From NCBI RefSeq assembly GCF_014651835.1, contig NZ_BMXQ01000001.1, forward strand, positions 1,688,801 to 1,752,800: DNA of 64,000 nucleotides, read 5' to 3'. The notes beneath the pieces are model-generated. The model was not told the DNA's origin and made no database searches. It was given only the letters and a program-made list of their open reading frames with translations. This stretch comes from Pigmentiphaga litoralis (lineage in GTDB: Bacteria; Pseudomonadota; Gammaproteobacteria; Burkholderiales; Burkholderiaceae_B). A program made the position numbers and the translations under genes. Positions 24,984-33,973 of the stretch are shown here, piece after piece (position 1 is the stretch's first letter; each line of letters opens with the position of its first letter).

Positions 24984-25524
24984 AGGCTACAGGCGGCAGG
25001 AAGGATCACGACGACCGGCCTGCCCTGTCGTGGTCCACAGCGAAGCAAGATCGCCAGTCACACGTATAACGGCAAGGCGCCGATGATATTTAGCGATTCG
25101 CACGCACTGTTACCGTCTTGCCCGCAGACCACCGCCCGGTTCGCTGCCTGGCTGCAAGGAGGGTGCTCGGTCATCCCGGCTCAGGCGCATCTTAAGTGCA
25201 GCGCCGCAACAACGCGGTCGGGATGAATGCGTAAGTATTCTTACAGCTAAGCGCGGGCCAAGTTCGGCCGTTAATGCACAGAAGCACATCCTGCTACGCC
25301 AGTGGCGGAGAACGCACTTGCTGCGGCAGCGTTTCCGGGGGCTCAACAACGGGTGAATATTGGTGAACATTCACCAAATGGGATGAGCTATATAGTTTCC
25401 ACATCTCTGGCAGCATGGCCGTTTCGGCCTCCCAACGAGATTCGATCGCCCCTTCTGGAGTCGTTTTGGTCGTGCAAATTTCATCGCTCACGCTTTTCGC
25501 GCCACGCACGTCGGAGTTGTCATC
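24984..25524. other. 540-base gene-free region with two inverted repeats
   Basis: A divergent intergenic region between the EAL gene (-) and the response regulator (+). It contains GTAAG-TATT-CTTAC (25231-25244) and a striking GGTGAA-TATT-GGTGAA-CA-TTCACC arrangement (25352-25375), followed by TATATA at 25389-25394. No open frame here has convincing content. Confidence 0.6.
25352..25377. promoter_or_regulatory. candidate operator: direct plus inverted GGTGAA half-sites
   Basis: A perfect 8-2-8 palindrome TTGGTGAA-CA-TTCACCAA (25360-25377) is preceded at 10-base spacing by another GGTGAA (25352-25357). A TATATA (25389-25394) just downstream could be the -10 of the response-regulator/chemoreceptor transcript, placing the palindrome over its -35. 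The binding protein is not known; the downstream OmpR-type regulator is one candidate. Confidence 0.5.
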
Positions 25525-26247
25525 ATGCGCGTCGTAATCGTCGAAGATCAGGAAGACTGGCGCAACACGGTTGCCGACCATCTTTCCCAACTTGGCTACG
25601 AGGTCAGGGACCTGAGCACGCTTGCCGAACTCGACATCCTGATGCAGGGCGGTGCGCCCGACATCCTGATCCTCGATGCAAACCTGCCCGACGGCAACGG
25701 CTTGAATCATGTGGCACGCCTGCGGGCTGCCGCGCCGCACATGGGCATCATGATGCTGACGGGGCTACTGCGCAGCCAGGACCGCGTCCACGGCCTGAGC
25801 GCGGGCGCCGATCATTACCTGACCAAGCCGGTCAAGCTGGCTGAACTGGTGGCCACATTGTCGGCGCTGTCGCGCCGCCTGCGACTGGTCGAAGCGGCCC
25901 CACCCCAGGACATCGCCGGCTGGAGCTACGATCCGCCCGCGCGCCGGCTCTGTTCGCCCGCGGGCCGCATGATCGACGTCACTGAAGGCGAAAGCCGCCT
26001 GCTGTCGGCGCTCGTGAACAGCAGCCATATGCCCGTCAGCCGCAATGCGCTGATCGTCGCGCTGGGCGAGTCGCCCGACGCCTACGATCCGCACCGACTC
26101 GACACCATGATCCACCGCCTGCGCCTGAAGCTCAAAGGCCACGGCACGCCCGAACTGCAGCTGCGCAATGTATATGGCGTCGGCTACATGTGCATCACCC
26201 AGGTCAAGATCCTGAGCCGAAGTGCTCCCATCGAATCCGAACTGTAG
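25525..26247 (+). CDS. OmpR/PhoB-type response regulator
   Basis: A 240-residue regulator. The receiver spans residues 1-118 with acidic pair ED at 7-8, phospho-Asp D51 in [11 protein letters not shown] and Lys101 in YLTKPV. The C-terminal winged helix (about 130-230) shows [32 protein letters not shown] and VYGVGY. No histidine kinase gene adjoins it, so its partner is elsewhere, possibly the hybrid kinase at 16989. The chemoreceptor-like gene starts 14 bases after its stop, suggesting one transcript. Confidence 0.92.
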   Translation: MRVVIVEDQEDWRNTVADHLSQLGYEVRDLSTLAELDILMQGGAPDILILDANLPDGNGLNHVARLRAAAPHMGIMMLTGLLRSQDRVHGLSAGADHYLTKPVKLAELVATLSALSRRLRLVEAAPPQDIAGWSYDPPARRLCSPAGRMIDVTEGESRLLSALVNSSHMPVSRNALIVALGESPDAYDPHRLDTMIHRLRLKLKGHGTPELQLRNVYGVGYMCITQVKILSRSAPIESEL

Positions 26248-26261
26248 AAAAGCCACGCAAC

Positions 26262-27578
26262 ATGTTCAATAACAAGACCAAAGCGCAACTTGCGCAGACA
26301 CAGAACGACCTCCAACACTACACCGCCCTGCACGACGCCCTGAACGCATCCATGGCCATGGTCGAATTCGGTACCGACGGCGTGATCCTGCGGTGCAATG
26401 CCAAGTTTGCGGCCAGCGTGGGCTACGGCGTGGAAGAGCTGCAAGGCCGCCATCACCGCACGCTGTGCCATGCCGACTACGCGGCCAGCGCTGAGTATGC
26501 GGAATTCTGGAACCGCCTGCGCAAGGGCGAGCCCATGCAAGGTCGCTTTGCGCGCCTGAACAAATCCGGCACCCCGATCTGGCTCGAAGCGACCTACTCG
26601 CCAGTGTTGGACGACACCGGGCGCATTGTCAGGATCATCAAGGTGGCGTCCGACATTACCGACCGCGTGCGCGAATCGGGCATGCTGCGCAGCGTGTCCG
26701 AAGCGCTGGGCCGGTCCATGGCCGTGATCGAATTCGCCATGGACGGCACGATTCTGACCGCAAATGACAATTTTCTGTCAGCCATGGGTTATACGCTGGA
26801 CGGCGTCCGCGGCAAGCACCACAACATTCTGTGCACACCGGAATACGCGGCCAGCCGTGACTATGCACAGCTTTGGGAACGTCTGAATTCCGGCGCCCAT
26901 TTCTCGGGCCAGTGCGAACGCGTCAACCAGCGCGGCGAAACCGTGTGGCTTGAGGCTACCTACAATCCCGTGCTGGACCCCGATGGCCGCCCGATCAAGG
27001 TCGTCAAGTTCGCGACCGACGTGACCGAACGCATCAAGCGCCTGCAAGCCGAAAAGGACAGCGCAGCCAGCGCCTACCGTATTTCGCTGGAAACCGAGGC
27101 CTTGTCCAACAATGGCGAACAGGTCATCCAGCAAACGGTCGACAAGATGCGCGCCATCTCGTCGATGGTGAAAGACGCGTCGGGCCAGGTCTCGAACCTG
27201 GGCGCGCATTCGGAACGGATCGGCGCCATTGTGGCCACGATCAAGGAAATTGCCGACCGCACCAACCTGCTGGCCTTGAACGCCGCGATCGAAGCGGCGC
27301 GTGCGGGCGAGGCGGGCCGCGGCTTTGCGGTGGTCGCCGACGAGGTTCGCAAGCTGGCGGAGCGCACCCGTAACTCCACCACCGAAATCGCGGGCACCGT
27401 CGATCGGGTGCAGATCGACACGCGCGCCGCGGTCAGCAGCATGAACAGCAGCCTGGAAGAAGTCGAACAGGGCGTGGTGCTGGCGCACGAAGCCGGCGCG
27501 GCCATCGAGCAGATGCGCCTCGGTGCGCAGCGCGTCGTGCACGTCGTGCGCGATTTCTCGAGCACGGTCAGCGAATAA
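26262..27578 (+). CDS. PAS-PAS soluble chemoreceptor (BdlA-like)
   Basis: A 438-residue cytoplasmic methyl-accepting protein without membrane segments. Two PAS/PAC units (residues about 20-140 and 145-265) have nearly parallel sequences, with [11 protein letters not shown] and [11 protein letters not shown] and GKHHNILC-type loops. The MCP signalling part follows with the hairpin-tip motif [41 protein letters not shown]. This domain order and size match BdlA of Pseudomonas, which controls biofilm dispersal and responds to cyclic di-GMP changes. The flanking HD-GYP, EAL and HDOD genes fit. The start at 26262 follows the regulator by 14 bases. Confidence 0.88.
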   Translation: MFNNKTKAQLAQTQNDLQHYTALHDALNASMAMVEFGTDGVILRCNAKFAASVGYGVEELQGRHHRTLCHADYAASAEYAEFWNRLRKGEPMQGRFARLNKSGTPIWLEATYSPVLDDTGRIVRIIKVASDITDRVRESGMLRSVSEALGRSMAVIEFAMDGTILTANDNFLSAMGYTLDGVRGKHHNILCTPEYAASRDYAQLWERLNSGAHFSGQCERVNQRGETVWLEATYNPVLDPDGRPIKVVKFATDVTERIKRLQAEKDSAASAYRISLETEALSNNGEQVIQQTVDKMRAISSMVKDASGQVSNLGAHSERIGAIVATIKEIADRTNLLALNAAIEAARAGEAGRGFAVVADEVRKLAERTRNSTTEIAGTVDRVQIDTRAAVSSMNSSLEEVEQGVVLAHEAGAAIEQMRLGAQRVVHVVRDFSSTVSE

Positions 27579-27678
27579 GCGCGGTCGGCGAATAGGCACC
27601 GGCGCCAGACCCACCTCGACGCCGCACAGCCAGGGTCGGCGACCACGCCCGGTCCACAGAACAAACCCACGCTGCAAA

Positions 27679-27710
27679 CAAAAAGGCCGTTCCATGGAAC
27701 GGCCTTTTTG
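27679..27710. terminator. perfect bidirectional terminator
   Basis: CAAAAAGGCCGTTCC pairs with GGAACGGCCTTTTTG around a central AT, giving a T5 tail in both directions. It separates the convergent chemoreceptor (+) and DUF1266 (-) genes. Confidence 0.93.
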
Positions 27711-27729
27711 TTGCTCGCCGCGCTCGCCG

Positions 27730-28536
27730 TCACAACTCGGTCGGCGTCGCCTTGAAGGGGGTGGTCGTCCACGGGCTGGCGGGATCGTTCCGGCACTGGG
27801 CCGAAATGGCGGTCAGTTCGGTCAAGGGCGCGCCCTGCCCCGTCCACATGGCGCGGCCGATCACGGTGCTTTTGGCCACGTCTTCCCATGACGACAGGCT
27901 GTGCGACACGGCGGCCGATGCGTAGGCGATGACTTCCCAAGCCTGCGGCTCGGTGATCAGCTTGCAGTCGTAGCACATGCGCGCCACCATGATCGCTCGG
28001 CTCATGTCCCAGGCCACGATGCCGCGGGCCAGGTCGTCGCTCGCTTGCACAATGCCTTGCTCCTGCAGCCCCGGCAGGGTCTCGGCAAGGTGGTTCAGGT
28101 ATTCCTGGATCTGGTCGCGATCGACTTTCTGGCGGATCGCGTAGACCGACGCGGTCCAGTTTTCGACCGGCTCCGACGTGGCGATGCGCCACACGTGCGG
28201 CCACACCGCGCGGTGGCCTTCCTGCAGCAGCCAGCCCAGGGTCGACTGCGCCTGCTCGGTGCTGCCGATATTCCACCAGTCGTTCAAGGCGCTGGCCACC
28301 CGCGCGCGTTTCACGCCAGTGCTCAGGCTGTCCACCGTGGCGCCGAAGTCGACGGCGTGGATCAATCCAGGAAGCAGTTGACGCGCGCGATCACCGGTCA
28401 CCGCCGTGGCCGAAGCACTGCGGCGGAAGGTCTCGCGTTCGCGGCGTTGGGGTTTGCGTGCCGGCAGCAGCAGCCAGCATCCCAGGACGGCAATGATGGC
28501 CAAGAGTACGTAGACGTACCAGGGCAACTGAGGCAT
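27730..28536 (-). CDS. DUF1266 domain protein, membrane-anchored
   Basis: A 268-residue protein. Residues 6-24 form one hydrophobic segment (WYVYVLLAIIAVLGCWLLL) followed by a basic stretch (RKPQRRERE), so it is likely anchored with the rest in the cytoplasm. From about residue 90 it matches DUF1266: NDWWNIGSTEQAQSTLGWLL, VAWDMSRAIMVARMCYDCKLITEPQAWEVI and SWEDVAKSTVIGRAMWTG, with the conserved Trp and Arg positions. The function of DUF1266 is unknown. It is monocistronic, bounded by terminators on both sides. Confidence 0.85.
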   Translation of the reverse strand: MPQLPWYVYVLLAIIAVLGCWLLLPARKPQRRERETFRRSASATAVTGDRARQLLPGLIHAVDFGATVDSLSTGVKRARVASALNDWWNIGSTEQAQSTLGWLLQEGHRAVWPHVWRIATSEPVENWTASVYAIRQKVDRDQIQEYLNHLAETLPGLQEQGIVQASDDLARGIVAWDMSRAIMVARMCYDCKLITEPQAWEVIAYASAAVSHSLSSWEDVAKSTVIGRAMWTGQGAPLTELTAISAQCRNDPASPWTTTPFKATPTEL

Positions 28537-28636
28537 TCGTGCATCCGAGAAGAGAAAAAAGCTTGCCGCGTAGTGTATGACGGCGCTCTCGGAGCTACGG
28601 CGACTGCGTAGGCTGTTTTGTTACCGATTTACTAGT

Positions 28637-28665
28637 AAAAATGCCGGCAGTGCCGGCATTTTTTT
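28637..28665 (-). terminator. terminator of the porin gene
   Basis: AAAAATGCCGGCA pairs with TGCCGGCATTTTT around one G. The T tail works in both directions. It lies about 70 bases beyond the porin stop and separates the porin from the DUF1266 promoter. Confidence 0.88.
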
Positions 28666-28733
28666 GGAAGGTCGTAGGAGACGCGCCTGCCAGGATGCGC
28701 AGCGGCATCCGGGCAGGCCCGCCCTCGACCCGA

Positions 28734-29852
28734 TCAGAACTTGTGGCGAATGCCTGCGATCAACTGCGCCTGCGTCTTCGAATCGGACGGGCCGGTCGTG
28801 AACAGTTGCGCGAACTGCGCGTCGCCGGCTGCCTTCTGATACAGCGCCACCAGGTACACGTCGGTGCGCTTGGAGAAGAAGTAGTCGGCCGCCAGGTTCA
28901 CCTGATGCCACTTCGGCTTGTTGCCGTTGCTGTCGTACTTGCCATTGGTGAACACGTAGCCGGCGCCCAGCTGCGTGCTGGTCGTCACGAAGCTGGTGAT
29001 GGACGCTTCGTAGTTCGACAGCTTCAGGCCGGTGTTGTCGATGTACTTGAACTCGGTGTGCGTGTACAGCAAGGACAGCTTGGTGCCCGCGGCCAATGCG
29101 TAGGAGCCGCCTGCACCGCTGGCGGTCTGGCGCGCCACGCCCGCACCCGACACCGGGCTGGTGATGAACGGGGAGAACGCGCCGTAGTCCAGCGTGACGG
29201 CGCCGGCCGCGTTGGTCGCGCTGCTTGGACGACGTATGTCGTGCAAGGCTGCGCTGATCGCCCAGGGGCCTTGCGCCCAGGTCGCGCCAGCACTGAAGCT
29301 GCGGTTGTCGCTGGGAGCGCCGGCGCGGTCCGACGAACCGTACACGGTCTTGACACCCAGGCCGCCGAATTGACCCGAGTACTGCACCGAATTATTGATA
29401 CGGAAGGTCGGGAACAGGTTGTCGTTGTCACCGATGTGGGTGCCGGTGGCGGCGATCTGGATGGCCGACTCGTAGCCCTGCAGGGTCTGCGACATGGCAT
29501 CAGCCTGGCGGCCGATCGTCACGGTACCCCAGGTCTTGTTCGACAGGCCGACGACGGCGGCGCGGCCGAACAAGCGGTTGCCCTGGGCCGACGTGCCGGT
29601 GTCCGGCGAAAAGCCGCTTTCCAGAGTAAAGACGGCGCTATTTCCATTGCCCAGATCTTCGGTGCCACGGATCCCCCAACGCGACCCTTGCTGCAGGTTG
29701 CCCTTCATCTCGGACATGCTCTTGCCGCCGACGTTGTTGGTGTAGACGTAGCCTTCGGAGATCAGGCCGTACAGGGTGACATTGCTTTGGGCGAGCGCGG
29801 CGTTGCCAGACAGGGCGGCCAGGACGGCCAAGGGAAGCGTGAGCTTTTTCAC
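28734..29852 (-). CDS. Gram-negative porin (Omp32/OpcP-like trimeric porin)
   Basis: A 372-residue outer-membrane porin. Residues 1-22 are a signal peptide (KKLTLPLAVLAALSGNAALAQ). The mature protein begins SNVTLYGLISEGYVY, the usual first strand of betaproteobacterial porins, contains SRWGIRGTEDLGNGNSAVFTLESGF and ends in LIAGIRHKF with the C-terminal Phe needed for BAM-mediated insertion. The start is a GTG at 29852, chosen because it opens exactly at the signal peptide and GGAGA lies 6-7 bases upstream; a non-ATG start would be missed by simple calling. It has its own promoter and a palindrome over the -35. Confidence 0.93.
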   Translation of the reverse strand: MKKLTLPLAVLAALSGNAALAQSNVTLYGLISEGYVYTNNVGGKSMSEMKGNLQQGSRWGIRGTEDLGNGNSAVFTLESGFSPDTGTSAQGNRLFGRAAVVGLSNKTWGTVTIGRQADAMSQTLQGYESAIQIAATGTHIGDNDNLFPTFRINNSVQYSGQFGGLGVKTVYGSSDRAGAPSDNRSFSAGATWAQGPWAISAALHDIRRPSSATNAAGAVTLDYGAFSPFITSPVSGAGVARQTASGAGGSYALAAGTKLSLLYTHTEFKYIDNTGLKLSNYEASITSFVTTSTQLGAGYVFTNGKYDSNGNKPKWHQVNLAADYFFSKRTDVYLVALYQKAAGDAQFAQLFTTGPSDSKTQAQLIAGIRHKF

Positions 29853-29942
29853 TCGATTTCTCCGATCGTGAACTGATAAGGACAAGTCGACGATGGGCGG
29901 ACCGGATGGCCGCCAACCGTGCCAGGAACAACAAGGACCAAG

Positions 29943-29977
29943 AAATAATCCGACAGGGGCGAGCGGTTCAAACCGCT
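29943..29977 (-). promoter_or_regulatory. porin promoter with an overlapping palindromic operator candidate
   Basis: Minus strand: TTGAAC (complement of 29966-29971), 17-base spacer, TTATTT (complement of 29943-29948). A perfect palindrome AGCGGTT-CA-AACCGCT (29962-29977) covers the -35, the usual place for a repressor. The predicted leader of about 85 bases before the GTG could also host small-RNA control. Confidence 0.5.
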
Positions 29978-30056
29978 TCTGTACCAAGGAAACATCGTTA
30001 TTTCCGGGAATGCGGAAGGCCCCCCGACCCCCCGCATCAGGCACGATTACACAAGC

Positions 30057-31346
30057 TCAATATCCAAACAGTTGCGGCAGCCACAACACCGTCTGCGGCA
30101 CCAATGTCATCAACAGCAATACTGCCAACAATGCGGCGATGAAGGGCAAGATTGCCTTGAAAATCTCGCCCACGGGCGTTTTCGAATGCGCGCTGAGGAC
30201 GAAGAGCAACATGCCGTGCGGCGGCATTGACAAGCCGATCATGAGATTGATAACGATCACGACGCCGAAGTGGACCAGGTCGATACCCAGCGCCTTGACC
30301 GTGGGCATCAGGATCGGGATCACCACCAGCAACAACACGCCGGTATCGAACAGCATGCCCATCGCCAGCAGCAGGACATTCACGGTCAGAAAGAAGCCGA
30401 CCGGGCCCAGGCCCAGGCTCTGTATCCACGCCAGGAACATCCGGTCCAGGCCTTCCGCCGTCACCACATAGTTGGTGACGTAGGCGCCTGCAATCAGCAG
30501 CATCACGACGGCCGACGCGCGCGACGATTCCGCAAACACCGCAAACAGCACCTTGGGATTGAGCGCGCGATATACGAACATGCCGAGCAGCAGCGCATAG
30601 CCTCCGGCCACGGCGGCCGCTTCGGTCGGCGTAAAGATGCCGGCCCAGATCCCGCCGAGCAGCACCACCGGCAGGGTCATGGGAATGATGGCCTGTGCGA
30701 ACACCTTGGGCAAATCCCGGCGCGGCACCGCTTCGCCACGCGGCAGATTCATGCGCGGCGCCAGAAAGTAGATGACGGCCATGAGGGCAGCGCCCATCAG
30801 GATGCCGGGCAGCAGTCCGCCCAGGAACAGCGCGCCGACCGACGCCCCGGAAATCAAGGCATAGATCACCAGTGGAATGGCCGGCGGAATCGCGGATGCG
30901 GCCGTCGACCCAGCCGCCACCACCGCCGCCGCGAAGCCCCGGGGATAGCCGCCCACTTTCTTCATCATGCGCACCGACATCATGCCGGCGCCCGATGCGT
31001 CGGCAATCGCGCTTCCCGTCATGCTCGACGACACGATCAGCAGCAGTACCGACACGTAGGCCAGTCCGCCCTGCGCGCGGCCGACGATGGCATTGGCCGC
31101 GGCCCACAGGCGGTCACTGATGGTGGCCGCGTTCATGATGTTGGCGGCCAGAATGAACATGGGGACGGCCAGCATCACGTAGCTGCTCATGAGCGAGTTC
31201 ATCATCTGGTCGGCGATCAGGCCCAGGTCCTGGCCCGTGACAATGAAGTACACGACGCTGCTGCCTATCATCGCCAGCGACAACGGCACGCGCATCAGCG
31301 CGAGCACGAAGAACACCACGATCATCAACAGAAAGGAATGGCTCAT
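30057..31346 (-). CDS. dctM: TRAP transporter large permease (DctM)
   Basis: A 429-residue inner-membrane protein with about 12 hydrophobic helices. DctM motifs: PMFILAANIMNAA, SSSMTGSAIADASGAG, STAASAIPPAIPLVIYALISG, and TPTEAAAVAGGYALLLG. It forms the sodium-coupled channel of a tripartite TRAP system with the DctQ and DctP genes just upstream (31-base gap to dctQ). The substrate class is carboxylates or similar organic acids; identity is unknown. Confidence 0.95.
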   Translation of the reverse strand: MSHSFLLMIVVFFVLALMRVPLSLAMIGSSVVYFIVTGQDLGLIADQMMNSLMSSYVMLAVPMFILAANIMNAATISDRLWAAANAIVGRAQGGLAYVSVLLLIVSSSMTGSAIADASGAGMMSVRMMKKVGGYPRGFAAAVVAAGSTAASAIPPAIPLVIYALISGASVGALFLGGLLPGILMGAALMAVIYFLAPRMNLPRGEAVPRRDLPKVFAQAIIPMTLPVVLLGGIWAGIFTPTEAAAVAGGYALLLGMFVYRALNPKVLFAVFAESSRASAVVMLLIAGAYVTNYVVTAEGLDRMFLAWIQSLGLGPVGFFLTVNVLLLAMGMLFDTGVLLLVVIPILMPTVKALGIDLVHFGVVIVINLMIGLSMPPHGMLLFVLSAHSKTPVGEIFKAILPFIAALLAVLLLMTLVPQTVLWLPQLFGY

Positions 31347-31377
31347 TCGCGGCCTTGGGCGGAGGAAGGCAAGACCA

Positions 31378-31890
31378 TTAGAGATGCTCGCGCCAGGTGG
31401 GCGACATCAGCACCGCGCAGCGCCAGAGTTCGCGCACCACCGTCACGACAAAGAACACGACCACGCAGCTGTAGACCACATTCAGGGGCCATTCCAGGAC
31501 GGGCGTCCGTTCACGGGTCAGGAAGGCAACGTAGGCATGAACAGCCGGTGTCGCCCAGGCCAACAGGATGGCGACCAGCGCGGATCCGGCCAGCAGCATG
31601 GCGCGCTGACCCTTTGCCGGCAACGCCGTATAAATCATGTCAAAAGCCACGTTTTCCTTGAGCGTGACGGTGAACGCAGCAGCCAGGAACATCGACCACA
31701 GGTAGGTCACGATCACGATTTCGTCCGCCCACTCCACCGGCCGCTGGAACACATAGCGGCTGATGACGCCGTACATAAAGGTCAGCTGGACCAGCGCGAG
31801 CAGGGCGACGCCCAGCACCTCGAACACCCGGCGCACTCCCAGCCCGGCGCGTTCGAGCGCACCCGGCGGCGTGCGTTCGACTTCCTCCAT
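31378..31890 (-). CDS. dctQ: TRAP transporter small permease (DctQ)
   Basis: A 170-residue protein with four membrane helices. The family motif region reads YVFQRPVEWADEIVIVTYLWSMFLAAAFTVTLKENVAFDMI. The ATG at 31890 overlaps the dctP stop by one base (TGATG); a GTG one codon earlier (31893) is equally possible and would make the overlap GTGA. It links receptor and large permease functionally. Confidence 0.93.
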   Translation of the reverse strand: MEEVERTPPGALERAGLGVRRVFEVLGVALLALVQLTFMYGVISRYVFQRPVEWADEIVIVTYLWSMFLAAAFTVTLKENVAFDMIYTALPAKGQRAMLLAGSALVAILLAWATPAVHAYVAFLTRERTPVLEWPLNVVYSCVVVFFVVTVVRELWRCAVLMSPTWREHL

Positions 31891-32903
31891 CACTTCACCT
31901 GGTCGATGCGTTCATACATGCCGGCAGGCCACTTGGCTTTCAGGCCCGACGATTCGTACTGCGCCATCACGGCCTTGCGGAACAGGGCGGTGTCGGGGCG
32001 GGCAATCTTCAAGCCCTTGGCCTGCAGTTCGTCGACGATGCTTTTTTCTTCGGCAATCCGGGCCTTGTCATTGGCTTCGGCCGCCACTCTGGCGGCGGCC
32101 AGAGCCTTGGCCTGGTCGTCGGCCGACAGCTTGTTCCAGATCGGCAGCGCCATGGCCAGGAATACCGGCTGCACCAGATGCGAGGTCAGCACGATCTGCT
32201 GCGTGACTTCTTCGAGCTTGTTGGCGCGCATGATGGACAGCGGATTTTCCTGGCCGTCGATAGTGCCGGTGCTGAGGGCCAGATAGACCTCGGGCATGGC
32301 CATGGGCGTCGGGCTGACGCCCAGGCCGCGCGCCAGGGCGAGCCAGCCCGGGCCACCCGGCACGCGCAGCTTCACGCCTTTCAGGTCGTCCGGGCCTTTC
32401 ACATCGCGCGCCTTGCGCAGGTTGACCTGACGGGTCCCAAGGTAGAAGGGTTGAAGGATCTTGATCCCCATTACCTCTTCGACCTTCTTGTAGTACTCGG
32501 CGCCGATCGGGCTCGAGAAAACGGCTTTCATGTGGCCGTAGTCACGGAACAGATAGCCGGTGCTGAACACCGCGAATTCGGGAATCTGCTGTTCGACCTC
32601 GAACGTTGTCATGGTGCTCATTTCAAGGTTGCCGCGCTGCATGGCCGGCACTTCGGTGCCCTGCTTGAACAGCGTGCTGGCCGGATAAACCTTGACGTCG
32701 AACCTGCCGGGCGCCGACTTTTCCAGGGTGTCCTTGAACGTCACCAGCGACTTGCTCAGCGCATCCGTATCGATGGAGGCTGCGGAGATGCGTACAAGCT
32801 GTTGCGCATAGGCGGCGGGTGCAGCCAAGGCGGTTGCCGCAGCGGCGACCAGCCCGAGGGCGAACGTGCGCGTGCACAGCAGAGACAACAGGGGGCGACT
32901 CAT
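31890..32903 (-). CDS. dctP: TRAP transporter solute-binding protein (DctP)
   Basis: A 337-residue periplasmic receptor. Residues 1-33 are a long signal peptide ending APAAYAQ. The DctP-family region reads LRVPGGPGWLALARGLGVSPTPMAMPEVYLALSTGTIDGQENPLSIM; in place of the usual R(V/I)PxxP loop it has RVPGGP, and the Arg near residue 170 that clamps the ligand carboxylate is kept. It is the first gene of the dctPQM operon, divergent from an esterase-like hydrolase and RidA gene pair, which may share the substrate. Confidence 0.93.
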   Translation of the reverse strand: MSRPLLSLLCTRTFALGLVAAAATALAAPAAYAQQLVRISAASIDTDALSKSLVTFKDTLEKSAPGRFDVKVYPASTLFKQGTEVPAMQRGNLEMSTMTTFEVEQQIPEFAVFSTGYLFRDYGHMKAVFSSPIGAEYYKKVEEVMGIKILQPFYLGTRQVNLRKARDVKGPDDLKGVKLRVPGGPGWLALARGLGVSPTPMAMPEVYLALSTGTIDGQENPLSIMRANKLEEVTQQIVLTSHLVQPVFLAMALPIWNKLSADDQAKALAAARVAAEANDKARIAEEKSIVDELQAKGLKIARPDTALFRKAVMAQYESSGLKAKWPAGMYERIDQVK

Positions 32904-32982
32904 CGACAGACTCCAGAGAGGAACAATGCACGAGACAGGAAGCGGCGTTGCACGATGCGTTGATGCCGGCCCGCTGATCTTT

Positions 32983-33012
32983 ATTCTCTGTTTGATGTAA
33001 CGAGAGTGTCAA
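32983..33012 (-). promoter_or_regulatory. promoter of the dctPQM operon
   Basis: Minus strand: perfect TTGACA (complement of 33007-33012), 18-base spacer, GAGAAT (complement of 32983-32988). It lies in the AT-rich divergent region 32904-33088, well below the GC content of the surroundings, which must also hold the hydrolase promoter. Confidence 0.5.
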
Positions 33013-33088
33013 TATAAGTTTATGAGGAAAATATAAATTATTGCGCTAGCCATATTTTTGACTCACCATATGGCGTCTTTTCGACTGG

Positions 33089-33973
33089 ATGACTTCCTTG
33101 ACCCGGCGCATTGTTTTCTCCCTGGCCCCGCAGCCTCCGCTTCCGTTCAAAGCTGCGGAAGACTATGCAGATCAAGCGCTTGCGTGGTCTGGCGAGGTGC
33201 CGGACGACCTTGTCATTACCCGTGACCTGGCCTATGGTCCCGATGCCGCGCACCGGTACGACGTGTTTGCGCCAATTGACGCCAAGGGACTGCCCGTGCT
33301 GGTGTTTTGGCATGGGGGCGGCTGGACCAACGGTTACAAGGAGTTCACGGGTTTCATGGCGTCGCAGGTGGCCCGCCTGAACATGGTGCTGGTCGCGCCC
33401 ACCTATCGCCTGGCCCCGGACTACCCGATGCCCGCACCGATCGACGACTGTCGCGCGATGCTCGCGCATCTGGTCGCGCACGGATCGGAACATGGCATCG
33501 ATGCGACGCGCATGTACCTGAGCGGACATTCGGCGGGCGGCCATCTGGCGATGATGACGGCGCTGCAGCCGGACGCGCTTGAGGCAGCCGGCGTTGCGGC
33601 CACATCGATCCGCGGTTGCCTGCCGATCAGCGGGATCCTGGACCTGCATCACACCTCGCCGGCCCCCGACAGCCTGGACGACCGCGTCTACACGGCGGTG
33701 TTGTCGGACCGGTATGACGACGCGGTCATGAGCCCCATCAGCTGGACCCGCGGCAACCGGGTGCCGATGCGCCTGACCTATGGCGAGAACGACAGCGCAC
33801 GCGTGATCCTGTCGAACCGCCGCATTGCCCGTCTGCTGGCGGCGCAGCCCGCGTCATCGACGTTGACCATGCGCGCGGGCATGACCCATTTCGACACGCA
33901 CCTGGCCCTGCGGGACCCCGCGGACCAGTGGTACGCTGACCTCGATCAACTCGTACGGAACACCGACTCATGA
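33089..33973 (+). CDS. alpha/beta hydrolase (HGGG-type esterase)
   Basis: A 294-residue alpha/beta hydrolase of the hormone-sensitive lipase/BD-FAE type. The oxyanion-hole motif is FWHGGGW near residue 73, the nucleophile elbow is GHSAGGH with Ser near 151, the Asp is probably in TYGENDSA, and the His is in MTHFDTH near 270. No signal peptide. Its stop overlaps the start of the RidA gene by 4 bases (ATGA). The natural substrate may be an ester or amide imported by the divergent TRAP system; this is inference. Arylformamidases share this fold but usually have HGGYW. Confidence 0.88.
   Translation: MTSLTRRIVFSLAPQPPLPFKAAEDYADQALAWSGEVPDDLVITRDLAYGPDAAHRYDVFAPIDAKGLPVLVFWHGGGWTNGYKEFTGFMASQVARLNMVLVAPTYRLAPDYPMPAPIDDCRAMLAHLVAHGSEHGIDATRMYLSGHSAGGHLAMMTALQPDALEAAGVAATSIRGCLPISGILDLHHTSPAPDSLDDRVYTAVLSDRYDDAVMSPISWTRGNRVPMRLTYGENDSARVILSNRRIARLLAAQPASSTLTMRAGMTHFDTHLALRDPADQWYADLDQLVRNTDS

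Noticed and set aside
23274-25226. 650-residue plus-strand frame opposite the EAL gene
   Set aside because: Shadow of a gene with all EAL catalytic motifs; composition typical of antisense frames.
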